This document shows positions 34,234 through 42,240 of a DNA stretch of 64,000 nt, piece by piece. Location: positions 1,426,001 to 1,490,000 of the forward strand of contig NZ_CP060412.1 in assembly GCF_014297575.1 (NCBI RefSeq). The letters run 5' to 3'. Under the pieces are notes generated by a model, which was not told the origin of the DNA, did not search any database, and worked only from the letters and a program-made list of their open reading frames with translations. The stretch comes from Dyella telluris. Lineage in GTDB: Bacteria; Pseudomonadota; Gammaproteobacteria; Xanthomonadales; Rhodanobacteraceae. The translations under genes and the position numbers were made by a program. How positions within the stretch are numbered: the stretch's first letter is position 1; each line of letters begins with the position of its first letter.

Positions 34234-34869
34234 TCAGTCGCGGATACGGCCTTGTCCTTCATTGTCCCAGTAGCCGAAAACACGACGCGCGATGAGCTTG
34301 TACATCCGCTTGCCGGTGGCACGCCACAGGCGCGAGTGCGGTGCGGGCGTGTCGAGGATGATGCGCTGGCGCAGCGTCAGTGCTTCCGGGCAATACGTGC
34401 GCTTGTGCTTGAGCAGGTGACGCAGGTCTTCGCGCGCCAGCACGCGGAATAGCGCGCCGCGCCTGCCGCGCGTCCAGGCGATCTGGAAGTCCACCAGCGC
34501 GGGCCGGCCATCGGCACGCACCAGCCAGTTTGGCTCCTTGGCCAGGTCGTTGTGCACGATGCCGCGACGATGCAGTCGCGCCAGCAGGCGCAGGGCGTCG
34601 CGGTAATACGCACGGTCGCGCGGCTGCGCCTGTTGCATGGGCGCTCCGGCAATGTAACCACGCAGCAGTTCGCGCCCATCCCAGTGCAGCAGCACGGGCA
34701 CGCCGTCAATGCCGTCGAGCCGGAGCAGCGCCCGGGCTTCGCGCGCGGCCGCGCGCCGCGCGAATGCATGCGCCCACCAGCGTGCCGCGACGATGTCGCG
34801 ACGAATCACCCGCACGCCATCGCGCTCGGTCAATTCGATGCGGCCGAGCTCGTCGGCCTTCAGAAGCAT
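34234..34869 (-). CDS. Small RIO1/Kdo-kinase-like protein kinase
   Basis: A 211-aa protein with kinase-type motifs: catalytic loop HNDLAKEPNWLV (His106-Asp108, with Asn114 nearby) and a metal-binding LVDFQIA (Asp127) in place of DFG. The N-lobe has VIRRDIVAARWWAHAFARRAA and EARALLRL. Such small bacterial proteins are annotated as RIO1-like or lipopolysaccharide kinase-like; the substrate is unknown. The start MLLKADELGR is the only Met near the family boundary; a GTG five codons upstream is an alternative. Confidence 0.78.
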   Translation of the reverse strand: MLLKADELGRIELTERDGVRVIRRDIVAARWWAHAFARRAAAREARALLRLDGIDGVPVLLHWDGRELLRGYIAGAPMQQAQPRDRAYYRDALRLLARLHRRGIVHNDLAKEPNWLVRADGRPALVDFQIAWTRGRRGALFRVLAREDLRHLLKHKRTYCPEALTLRQRIILDTPAPHSRLWRATGKRMYKLIARRVFGYWDNEGQGRIRD

Positions 34870-34995
34870 GTAGCGCGAGGTATCCACAGGGTCGTCGGCC
34901 AGAGGACTTGCGTCGCCATTGTCGCGCAAGCAGGTGCTGCACGCTGCCCGGCCATCCCCGATATGCTGGCCGCCGGACCATGAAGGCAGGCTTTC

Positions 34996-35481
34996 ATGCT
35001 GGAGATTGCGCTTTACGTACTGGCCGCACTGCTCATCGTCGGCGGCATCGCCGGCAATGTCCTGCCCGCACTGCCGGGCATTCCGATGATCTTCGGCGGG
35101 ATCTGGCTGGTAGCGGCCGTAGACGCGTACCGGCGCCTGGGCGTGTGGTGGCTGGTGATCATCGGCACGTTGGGCGCCGTCGGCGTGCTGATGGACTTCG
35201 TATCCGCCTCGCTGGGCGCCAAGCGGGTGGGTGCCAGCCGGCTTGCCATCACCGGGGCGGGTATCGGGACGTTGGTGGGCATGTTCTTCGGCCTGGCCGG
35301 ACTCATCATCGGGCCCTTCGCCGGTGCCCTGCTGGGCGAACTGGCCTCGGGCACCAGCGTGTTGCGCTCGGCGCATGTGGGCGTGGCCACGTGGCTGGGC
35401 CTGCTGTTCGGCACCCTGGTCAAGCTGGTGATTTCCTTCCTGATGGTGGGCCTGTTCGGCTTCGCCATGCTGTTCGGCTAG
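34996..35481 (+). CDS. DUF456 membrane protein
   Basis: A 161-aa protein made almost wholly of hydrophobic and Gly-rich segments (about four to five helices), with the DUF456 patterns GNVLPALPGIPMIFGGIWLVA and GFFGLAGLIIGPFAGALLGEL-like text (here MFFGLAGLIIGPFAGALLGE). Function unknown. It is divergent from the kinase gene. Confidence 0.88.
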   Translation: MLEIALYVLAALLIVGGIAGNVLPALPGIPMIFGGIWLVAAVDAYRRLGVWWLVIIGTLGAVGVLMDFVSASLGAKRVGASRLAITGAGIGTLVGMFFGLAGLIIGPFAGALLGELASGTSVLRSAHVGVATWLGLLFGTLVKLVISFLMVGLFGFAMLFG

Positions 35482-35560
35482 AGGGCGGGCGACCTTCGGC
35501 ACATAGCGGGCCCGCAGCCGCCCCTATAGGCTCGGGGCACTTCATCTGTGGGGAGCCCTC

Positions 35561-37327
35561 ATGTCCAAACGTCTTGCCCTGGCACTGGCGGTATCGCTGG
35601 TTGCCGTCGGATCCGCCCACGCGGAAACCAAATCACCCACCTGGATCGATCGCAGCAACGACGATGCGAAGGTGCTGCTCGACGTGATGGCGAAGTTCAA
35701 CCCCGAGTTTGCCTCGCAGGTGGGCGTGCCCGGCTTCGACGACAAGGTCATCGACCTGAAGCCGGACGTCGATGCCCGCTCGCGCGCAGCGCTGGTCGAT
35801 GCCAAGTCGAAGCTCGAGAAGATGCTGGCCACCGAGAAGGACACCAACGTCCGCCAGGATCTGCAGATCATGATCAAGGCGGCCGACCAGCAGATCGAAG
35901 GCATCGATCTCACCCACAAGTACATGCTGCCGTACCAGGACGTGGGCCAGCTGATCTTCCAGGGTGAGTTCGCGCTGCTGAAGGACGACGTGGATGCCAA
36001 GCGTCGGCCGGCCGCGCTCAAGCGCCTGCAGTGCTACGTCGGCAAGGCGCCAGGCTGCACGCCGCTGGTTGACCTGGCCAAGGCACAGACCAACGAGCGC
36101 ATCGGCGAGAAGGACCTGATCGGCCCGTACAAGAACGAAGTGGAGCAGAAGCTCGGCAACACGCAGCGTTACACGCAGGGCATCCGCCAGCTGTTCGCCA
36201 AGTACAAGCTGGACGATGCCGAAGGCAAGGCCGCGCTCGATGCCATGGACAGCCAGCTGAAGGATTACGACGGCTGGGTGCGTTCCACCATCGTGCCGCG
36301 CGCCCGCGCCGACTTCCGCCTGCCGGAACCGTTGTACGCGTACAACCTCAAGCAGGTCGGCATCGACATTCCGCCGGAACAGCTGATCAAGGAAGCCCAG
36401 TTCGAGTTCACCGAACTGCGTTCGATGATGCAGATGATGGCGCCGGTGGTGGCGAAGGAAGAAGGCATCCAGGCCACCGACTACCGCGACGTGCTGAAGG
36501 CGCTGAAGAAGCAGCAGTTGGGCAAGGATGACGTGGTGCCGTTCTACCACGAGATCATCGGCAAGATCGAAGACATCATCCGCCGCGAGCACATCATCAC
36601 CCTGCCCCAGCGCAAGATGCAGATGCGCCTGGCCTCCGAGGCTGAAACGGCCGCGGTGCCGGCCCCGCACATGGACCCGCCGCCGTTCATCAACAACCAC
36701 GGCGAACAGGGCACCTTCGTGCTCACCATGGGCAACCCCAGTGGTGGCAAGTCCGATTCGTATGACGACTTCACCTATAAGGCTGCCGCGTGGACGCTGA
36801 CCTCGCATGAAGGCCGCCCGGGTCATGAACTGCAGTTCGCCGCCATGGTGGAGCGCGGCGTGTCGCTGGCGCGCAGCCTGTTCGCCTTCAACAGCGTGAA
36901 CGTGGAAGGCTGGGCGCTGTATGCCGAGTCCGAAATGCTGCCGTACGAACCGCCGTCCGGCCAGTTCGTGGCCCTGCAGGCGCGCCTGCAGCGTGCTGCC
37001 CGCGCCTATCTTGATCCGATGCTCAACCTGGGCCTGATCAGCAAGGAGCGCGCGCACGACGTGCTGCGTTACGACGTGGGCCTGTCCGAAGCCATGACCC
37101 AGCAGGAACTGGACCGCTACACCTTCAACAGCCCGGGCCAGGCCACTGCGTATTTCTACGGCTACATGCGCCTGCAGCAGACGCGCCTGAACGCCGAACT
37201 CGCGCTGGGCAAGGACTTCAACCGCCAGGCCTTCAACGATTTCGTGATCGGCCAGGGCCTACTGCCGCCGGAACAGCTGGCCGAAGCCGTGCGCACGCAG
37301 TTCATTCCGTCGCAGAAGAAGAAGTAA
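35561..37327 (+). CDS. DUF885-family exported metallopeptidase
   Basis: A 588-aa protein with a signal peptide (1-21, ending AHA) and the DUF885 domain over most of its length. The zinc motif HEGRPGHELQ (His416, His422) and EGWALYAESEM downstream are the family's hallmark. DUF885 members are distant M32/M2-like peptidases, some acting on short peptides in the periplasm. GGGGAG precedes the ATG. Monocistronic, with a REP doublet and a hairpin terminator after it. Confidence 0.9.
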   Translation: MSKRLALALAVSLVAVGSAHAETKSPTWIDRSNDDAKVLLDVMAKFNPEFASQVGVPGFDDKVIDLKPDVDARSRAALVDAKSKLEKMLATEKDTNVRQDLQIMIKAADQQIEGIDLTHKYMLPYQDVGQLIFQGEFALLKDDVDAKRRPAALKRLQCYVGKAPGCTPLVDLAKAQTNERIGEKDLIGPYKNEVEQKLGNTQRYTQGIRQLFAKYKLDDAEGKAALDAMDSQLKDYDGWVRSTIVPRARADFRLPEPLYAYNLKQVGIDIPPEQLIKEAQFEFTELRSMMQMMAPVVAKEEGIQATDYRDVLKALKKQQLGKDDVVPFYHEIIGKIEDIIRREHIITLPQRKMQMRLASEAETAAVPAPHMDPPPFINNHGEQGTFVLTMGNPSGGKSDSYDDFTYKAAAWTLTSHEGRPGHELQFAAMVERGVSLARSLFAFNSVNVEGWALYAESEMLPYEPPSGQFVALQARLQRAARAYLDPMLNLGLISKERAHDVLRYDVGLSEAMTQQELDRYTFNSPGQATAYFYGYMRLQQTRLNAELALGKDFNRQAFNDFVIGQGLLPPEQLAEAVRTQFIPSQKKK

Positions 37328-37340
37328 GGTTGCTTTGATT

Positions 37341-37427
37341 GCTCGTCATCCCAGCGAAAGCTGGGATCCAGCGCCTGCTGCGGCGTGTTAAAGACGCTGG
37401 ATTCCAGCTTTCGCTGGAATGACGAGC
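37341..37427. repeat. REP doublet of another family in convergent gap
   Basis: Left arm 37341-37373 begins GCTCGTCATCCCAGCGAAAG. Right arm 37395-37427 is its near-perfect reverse complement (ending GCTGGAATGACGAGC). Each arm is itself a small palindrome (CCAGCGAAAGCTGG). It lies between the convergent ends of the DUF885 gene and the TfoX-like gene. Confidence 0.9.
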
Positions 37428-37436
37428 TAAGCCAAG

Positions 37437-37814
37437 CTAACCGGCACGAGGCCGCGCCTTTGGGTGCGGCCTCTTTTTTTGCGGGGCGGGCGCATGGCCG
37501 CTGCGCTCCAGCCATTCGGCGAATCGCACCGTATCGCGTCGGAGTGCGGGTGGCACCAGGATGTAGTCGCGGCTAGGCGGCTCATCCGGGCCATGACGGA
37601 ATCGGGCAGCGCCTTCTTCGTCCAGCAGGCCGGGCTGGTCCGCTTCGGCCAGCCGCAGGGCCAACCCCTGCGTGGAAAGCCACGCGCAGGGCTTGCCGTC
37701 GAACCACGCCATCAGGCCGCCGAACATGGCCTTGAATCGAAGATCGTGCGGACGCCCCAGATGCGTGGCGGCGTCCTCCAGCTCCTGTCGCAGGACCTGG
37801 ATGGCCGGGTTCAC
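37437..37814 (-). CDS. TfoX N-terminal-domain protein
   Basis: A 125-aa protein starting at GTG (37812-37814), four bases of which overlap the stop of the hemolysin III gene (GTGA). It has the TfoX_N pattern LRFKAMFGGLMAWFDGKPCAW, then LALRLAEADQPGLLDEEGA and a Lys/Arg/Pro-rich tail (PQKKRPHPKARPRAG). TfoX/Sxy proteins regulate competence, but the short N-terminal-only forms have no proven role. The last codons overlap a plus-strand terminator hairpin. Confidence 0.82.
   Translation of the reverse strand: MNPAIQVLRQELEDAATHLGRPHDLRFKAMFGGLMAWFDGKPCAWLSTQGLALRLAEADQPGLLDEEGAARFRHGPDEPPSRDYILVPPALRRDTVRFAEWLERSGHAPAPQKKRPHPKARPRAG
37448..37480 (+). terminator. Intrinsic terminator for the DUF885 gene, inside the TfoX-like 3' end
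   Basis: GAGGCCGC pairs with GCGGCCTC around GCCTTTGGGT and is followed by seven T residues on the plus strand. It serves the plus-strand peptidase gene that ends at 37327, yet lies in the coding sequence of the convergent TfoX-like gene. Confidence 0.75.
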
Positions 37815-38479
37815 GCCTGCGCGTCGGGCAGTACGTAGAGCAGCACGGCCAGGTAGTGCAGCACGCTGCCGGCCAGCACGAAGAAGTGCCACACCGAATG
37901 GTGGTACGGCAGCTTGCGCCACAGGTAGAACGGCACGCCCAGCGTGTAGGCCACGCCGCCGGCCAGCAGCAGCACCATGCCGCCCGTCTGCAGGTGAGCC
38001 ATCAATGGCTTGAAGGCGATCACGCCGACCCAGCCCATACCCACGTACATCAGCACCGCCAGCTTGCGGTACTTCTTCAGCAGGCCCAGTTCCAGCGCAC
38101 TGCCCATCAGGGCCAGGCCCCACACCGTAGCGAACAGGCTCCAGCCCCAGACGCCCGGCAGTGCAAGCAGGGTGAACGGGGTATAGGTGCCGGCAATCAG
38201 CAGGAAGATGGCGATGTGGTCCAGCGTGCGCAGCACCCGCTTGGCCGTCGCGCCCGGGATGGAGTGATACAGCGTGGAAGCCGTGTAGCACAGGATCAGC
38301 GTGCTGCCGAACACCGCGCTGGCCACCACCGCCCGCACATCGCCGTGCATGGCGGCAAACGCCACCAGGATGGCAAGGCCGGCAATGCTCAGCAGGATGC
38401 CGATGCCGTGGATGACGCTGCTGGCGAGCTCGTCGCCGAAGGCATAGCGCGGGAGCGCCGTGCCGGAAAGGGCAGACAT
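37811..38479 (-). CDS. trhA: Hemolysin III/TrhA-family membrane protein
   Basis: A 222-aa protein with seven hydrophobic helices and the PAQR-like motifs SSVIHGIGILLS, TASTLYHSIP, KRVLRTLDHIAIFLLIAGTYTP and HHSVWHFFVLAGSVLHYL, which carry the conserved His residues. These proteins act in membrane lipid homeostasis (TrhA of E. coli); the old hemolysin name is historical. Its stop overlaps the TfoX-like start. Confidence 0.93.
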   Translation of the reverse strand: MSALSGTALPRYAFGDELASSVIHGIGILLSIAGLAILVAFAAMHGDVRAVVASAVFGSTLILCYTASTLYHSIPGATAKRVLRTLDHIAIFLLIAGTYTPFTLLALPGVWGWSLFATVWGLALMGSALELGLLKKYRKLAVLMYVGMGWVGVIAFKPLMAHLQTGGMVLLLAGGVAYTLGVPFYLWRKLPYHHSVWHFFVLAGSVLHYLAVLLYVLPDAQA

Positions 38480-38643
38480 GGGGAAAATCCTCGAACGGAA
38501 CGTACCGTAGAGTACGGCAGCCCCACCTTAGCGACCCCACGGCCGATTGCAAAGCCGCCCGGCGTATGGAACGCCCCGCAACGCACCCGGCGGACCCGCC
38601 CTGCCCGCGGCCCCGGCCGCGCCGGCAGGGTCAGCCGCAGGAA

Positions 38644-39078
38644 TCACTCGATGATGAACGCGCCGAAGGCCACGCCCAGGTCCCAGCCCTTGCCCGTGCC
38701 GCTGAGCGCCAGGGACACGTTGCCCTTGGTCATCACCCGTGCACCGGCCGACTTGGAGGCGCCGGCGTCCACGCCGGCATCGGCGTAATGACCCTTGATG
38801 TCGCCGATGCCGCTGATGCCGGAGAACTTGCCCACGCCATCGTCGATCTGATTCTTGCCAAAGGTCAGGCCGCCGCCCTTGACGCGGATGTGCACCGACA
38901 TGCTCTGCCCGTTGCTGCAATGGACGGTGCCGCTGCCCGTGGCCGTCTGATAGAACACCGACCAGCCCGCGAGACGGAAATTCATCTTGCACTCGACCTC
39001 GCCGGCATGCGCCAGAACGGAGGCCACCCAGCCGGCGAACGCCAGCACCGAAGCCGCCGCGAACTTTGCCACGCCCAT
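38644..39078 (-). CDS. Exported protein of unknown function
   Basis: A 144-aa protein with a signal peptide (1-25, ending LAHA). The mature part has two Cys (ECKMNF and VHCSNGQ), likely a disulfide, then Gly-rich beta-type sequence (VKGGGLTFGKNQIDDGVG, GTGKGWDLGVAFGAF). It recalls DUF992-like or YSC84-neighbour proteins but I cannot assign it. It is not part of an evident operon. Confidence 0.65.
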   Translation of the reverse strand: MGVAKFAAASVLAFAGWVASVLAHAGEVECKMNFRLAGWSVFYQTATGSGTVHCSNGQSMSVHIRVKGGGLTFGKNQIDDGVGKFSGISGIGDIKGHYADAGVDAGASKSAGARVMTKGNVSLALSGTGKGWDLGVAFGAFIIE

Positions 39079-39257
39079 CACAGGTCTCCCATGAAAGCCT
39101 TGCCGCCATCGCACAGCGAGCCGGCCATGTTGGCAAGCGCCCGCCGTCTGCCACGTGAATAGAGCTTTCACCCGCGATGTACGCCAAAACAAGCCGCATT
39201 GGAAAAAAATGACATAACCGGATGTCCCCTCTCTCTCCCCCGACGTCCGGCCTTGCC

Positions 39258-39287
39258 GCCCCGCCATCCTGTGCGGGGCTTTTTTTT
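39258..39287 (+). terminator. Orphan plus-strand terminator upstream of the usp gene
   Basis: GCCCCGC pairs with GCGGGGC around an 8-nt loop and is followed by eight T residues. No plus-strand gene lies upstream (the neighbour at 38644 is on the minus strand), so it must end a short leader or small RNA starting within 39079-39250. Confidence 0.7.
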
Positions 39288-39365
39288 GCCTGCAACAACG
39301 CTGGCTACACGGTTACCGGTGGCAGGCTCTATGCTGGATACGGACCAGGCATCGGGAGAACCGCC

Positions 39366-40193
39366 ATGTCAGCGACAGACCTGCTCTTGCATCTGGATCA
39401 CCTGGACCTTGGCGTTGCCGCGCCACGCGCCGCCCTGCTGCTGGCACAGCGACTGGGTGCACGACTAGATGCCCTGTACGTGGCCGACCTACCCGCCACC
39501 GCCTTCAGCCTGCCCGAAGCCGTGCCCGTGCAACTGGAAGAAACACAGCGCCGGGTGGCCGAGGCACAGACTCACGACAGCCAGTGGCAGCAGGCACTGG
39601 CTGCCCGCTCGCTCGCCGGGCGTTGGCGCGTCACGCAGGGCGATACCGTGCAGACCGTCAGCCAGGCCGTTTCCGGCTACGACATGCTGGTGATGGAACG
39701 CAGCCAGCGGCGTAGCGATGCGCCCGTAGGCTTCGGCACGGTCTCGCGCTGCGTCTTCGCCAGCGGGCGACCGGTACTGGTGGTGCCCGACACCGCACCC
39801 GTGCCCGCGCTGGGTGCCAGCGTGCTGGTGGCCTGGAACGGCAGCCGCGAATCCGCGCTTGCGCTCGCCGCCGCCGTGCCGCTGCTGCAGAAGGCGGAAG
39901 AAGTACGTGTGCTCGACGGCAGTGAAATGAATGCGGACATGCTGCCTGTGCTGCCCCCGCCCGGGTTGGCCGACTGGCTGCAGCGCCGTGGCATCAACGC
40001 CCGCATCGATGTGCTGGACAGCGGCCCCAGCCACGCCGCGGGCCCCGCCTTGCTGGATGCCGCACACGCGCAAGGCGCCGACCTGATCGTGATGGGGGCC
40101 TGGAGTCGTTCGCGCCTGGCGCAGATGGTGCTGGGTGGAACCACCCGCCACCTGTTCATGCATGGCGATGTGCCCATGCTGGTGGCCCACTGA
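39366..40193 (+). CDS. Universal stress protein with two Usp domains
   Basis: A 275-aa protein with two Usp-like halves (about 1-140 and 150-275). The second carries the nucleotide-binding style motif VMGAWSRSRLAQMVLGGTTRHLF; the first has the related MERSQRRSDAPVGFGTVSRCVF. It starts at 39366 after GGGAGAACCGCC. Role in general stress survival is inferred from family. An orphan terminator precedes it. Confidence 0.87.
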   Translation: MSATDLLLHLDHLDLGVAAPRAALLLAQRLGARLDALYVADLPATAFSLPEAVPVQLEETQRRVAEAQTHDSQWQQALAARSLAGRWRVTQGDTVQTVSQAVSGYDMLVMERSQRRSDAPVGFGTVSRCVFASGRPVLVVPDTAPVPALGASVLVAWNGSRESALALAAAVPLLQKAEEVRVLDGSEMNADMLPVLPPPGLADWLQRRGINARIDVLDSGPSHAAGPALLDAAHAQGADLIVMGAWSRSRLAQMVLGGTTRHLFMHGDVPMLVAH

Positions 40194-40366
40194 AAATTCC
40201 CGTTCCAGGGAACCCAGGGCACTCCGCCTAGAATAGCCTTCCATACGGCTACTTGTGCAAGTCCCATCAGTGGGCCTAGCGTGGTCTCGCACCCGCACGA
40301 TCCCCACTGCCTCCCCGCAGCGTGTCGGGTGCCACAACCCAACATCGATACGTCAGGAGGTCGCCT

Positions 40367-41023
40367 ATGTCGTCCGCAAGCCTGGCTGTACCCCGTCACG
40401 CCCACCCGGACAGCGTCCGCATTGCCGCGCTGAGTGCCGCCATCGCCCTTAACCTGGCCGCGCTCGCGGTGCTGATGCGGCCAATGGCTCCGGCGCTGGT
40501 GGAACAGGTGCAACGCGTCAGCGCCATCCCCATCAGCTGGATCACGCCCAAAAAGGAGGTACCGCCACCGCCGATCATCGACCTGAAAAAGCCACCGCAA
40601 CCGAAGACCCCGCCCCACACCCAGGCCGTTCCCCGCCCGGAACCGGTACCTGCGCCGGTGCTCACCACATCGGACGATGGCACCGTGCCGGCGCCACCGG
40701 CCACACCGACGCTGGCACCACCCAACGTCGACACGTCAGCACCGGTCGAAGCAACGCTGGCCTATCGCGCCACGCCACTCAAATATCCGCCTCAGGCATT
40801 GCATTCGCGCCTGCAGGGACAGGTGATCCTCAAGGTGTTGGTGGATGAATCCGGCGTGCCTCAGGAGGTGACCATCGAGCAGAGCAGCGGCTCCAGCCTG
40901 CTTGACCGCAGCGCACGCGATCAGGTGCTGAAGGGCTGGAAATTCGAACCGGCCATGGTCAATGGCCACGCGGTGCGGGCGTGGGCGCGCGTGCCGGTGA
41001 CGTTCAACTTGAACGAGCTGTAA
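40367..41023 (+). CDS. tonB: Energy transducer TonB
   Basis: A 218-aa protein: one N-terminal TM helix (about 20-38), a Pro-rich periplasmic spacer (about 60-120, KKPPQPKTPP and so on) and the TonB C-terminal domain (about 130-218; YPPQALHSRLQGQVILKVLVD, GWKFEPAMVNGHAVRAWARVPVTF). AGGAGG lies six bases before the ATG. It couples the proton motive force to TonB-dependent receptors such as those at 13997 and 63839. ExbB/ExbD are not in the window. Confidence 0.93.
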   Translation: MSSASLAVPRHAHPDSVRIAALSAAIALNLAALAVLMRPMAPALVEQVQRVSAIPISWITPKKEVPPPPIIDLKKPPQPKTPPHTQAVPRPEPVPAPVLTTSDDGTVPAPPATPTLAPPNVDTSAPVEATLAYRATPLKYPPQALHSRLQGQVILKVLVDESGVPQEVTIEQSSGSSLLDRSARDQVLKGWKFEPAMVNGHAVRAWARVPVTFNLNEL

Positions 41024-41109
41024 GCCAGGCTGAGGCAACACCGCTTGCAAGAGGGAAGGCCCGGCCTGCATCCAGCGGCAGGTCGGGCCGTTCCACGGCA
41101 AAACATGCG

Positions 41110-41400
41110 TCAGCGCGCGTTGGCAACCGCCGGTTGCGCCGGTCCGTGCGCGGCGCGGACGATCGCCCACACGATGGCCGCCAGCACGACCACCGGCAAC
41201 CAGACAGGCAAAAGAGCCAGCACCACGATGGGTACGGCAATGAGCAGCGCGACGCCGCCGAAGACCATGCCGAGCAATGCGCCGACAAGGCTGAAGAGAC
41301 CACCAATCAAGGTGAAGACGAGCTTGAACACCAGGCCGATGGCAACCGCGCCCAGCCAGATTCCCAGCACCACCATCAAGAGCACGCTCATCGCAATCAT
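41110..41400 (-). CDS. Small membrane protein of unknown function
   Basis: A 96-aa protein starting MIAMSVLLMVVLG with AGGAG at good spacing. It is almost entirely hydrophobic (three to four helices) with Gly-rich VFGGVALLIAVPIVVLALLPVWLP and a short hydrophilic tail. The frame extends 40 codons upstream, but that part lacks a ribosome site. No family recognised. Confidence 0.65.
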   Translation of the reverse strand: MIAMSVLLMVVLGIWLGAVAIGLVFKLVFTLIGGLFSLVGALLGMVFGGVALLIAVPIVVLALLPVWLPVVVLAAIVWAIVRAAHGPAQPAVANAR

Positions 41401-41625
41401 GACGTTTCTCCTGCCGGCATCATCGCCGGCGACCATGCGCAGGAACGTGTTGAGGCGCCCGCTGCGGTTTTCAAGGCCTTCCTTGGATGCCATCGTGCGC
41501 TTTTGCGGAACGCCGCGCATGTCGCGAAAGTCATGCCGCGAGGCAGGCTTCCATCCCCCGCGGGTTACGGGACTTTAACGATGGGCATGCTCCACTGCGC
41601 GCCGGTTTCCGTCGAGTAACATCGC

Positions 41626-42204
41626 ATGGCCAAACACATGCAACACCTCAGGGCGCTGCGTGATATCGCGTTTGACTATGGCGTGGGCGAGCACCCCGAC
41701 CTTGCCACCATGGCAAGGGAGCTGAGCCGCGTGGTCTTCCAGGACATGCACGCGCTGGCCGACGATCTCGCCGACCTGCGCCTGCGCGACAAGGGGTTCG
41801 AACGCTGGTTGGTCGCCCAGCGCAACAAGCCGGACATCAGCGTCCTGGTGATGGCCTGGCCGGCCAACTACAACACCCCCATCCACGACCACAACGGCCT
41901 GTGGGGCCTGGAGATGGCGTTGCACGGCGCGCTCGAAGTGGAATCGTGGGACCACGACGACAGCGGGAAGATCCTGCGCCAGACCGGCCGCGACTGGCTG
42001 GGCCCAGGCGACGTCACCTGGTTCGATGCCGACGACCGCCACGCGCATCGCTGCCGCAACCTCTCCCGGCACGAGACCGCCCTGACGCTTCACGTTTACG
42101 GGGGCGATCTGGCACAGTACTTCACATATCAAGAAGCCGGCACAGCCGGTCAGTGGACCAAGAGCCCGCAGCGCAGTGCCCTCGCCGGCCGCCTGTACGC
42201 CTGA
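41626..42204 (+). CDS. Cysteine dioxygenase (cupin)
   Basis: A 192-aa type I cysteine dioxygenase-like cupin that oxidises cysteine (or a thiol acid) to the sulfinate with iron. Metal ligands are His87 and His89 in TPIHDHNGLWG and His139 or His141 in DDRHAHRC. The start MAKHMQHLRAL gives family length. It is 36 bp upstream of an FAD-binding protein gene on the same strand, so they may work in one thiol pathway. 3-mercaptopropionate dioxygenase is an alternative identity. Confidence 0.87.
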   Translation: MAKHMQHLRALRDIAFDYGVGEHPDLATMARELSRVVFQDMHALADDLADLRLRDKGFERWLVAQRNKPDISVLVMAWPANYNTPIHDHNGLWGLEMALHGALEVESWDHDDSGKILRQTGRDWLGPGDVTWFDADDRHAHRCRNLSRHETALTLHVYGGDLAQYFTYQEAGTAGQWTKSPQRSALAGRLYA

Positions 42205-42240
42205 TCCACGGTCGTAGAAACGCTTTTTTAAGGGAATGGC

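Noticed and set aside
35633..37057. 474-aa minus-strand frame antisense to the DUF885 peptidase gene
   Set aside because: Same kind of shadow; the plus-strand frame has signal peptide and zinc motif and is the real gene.
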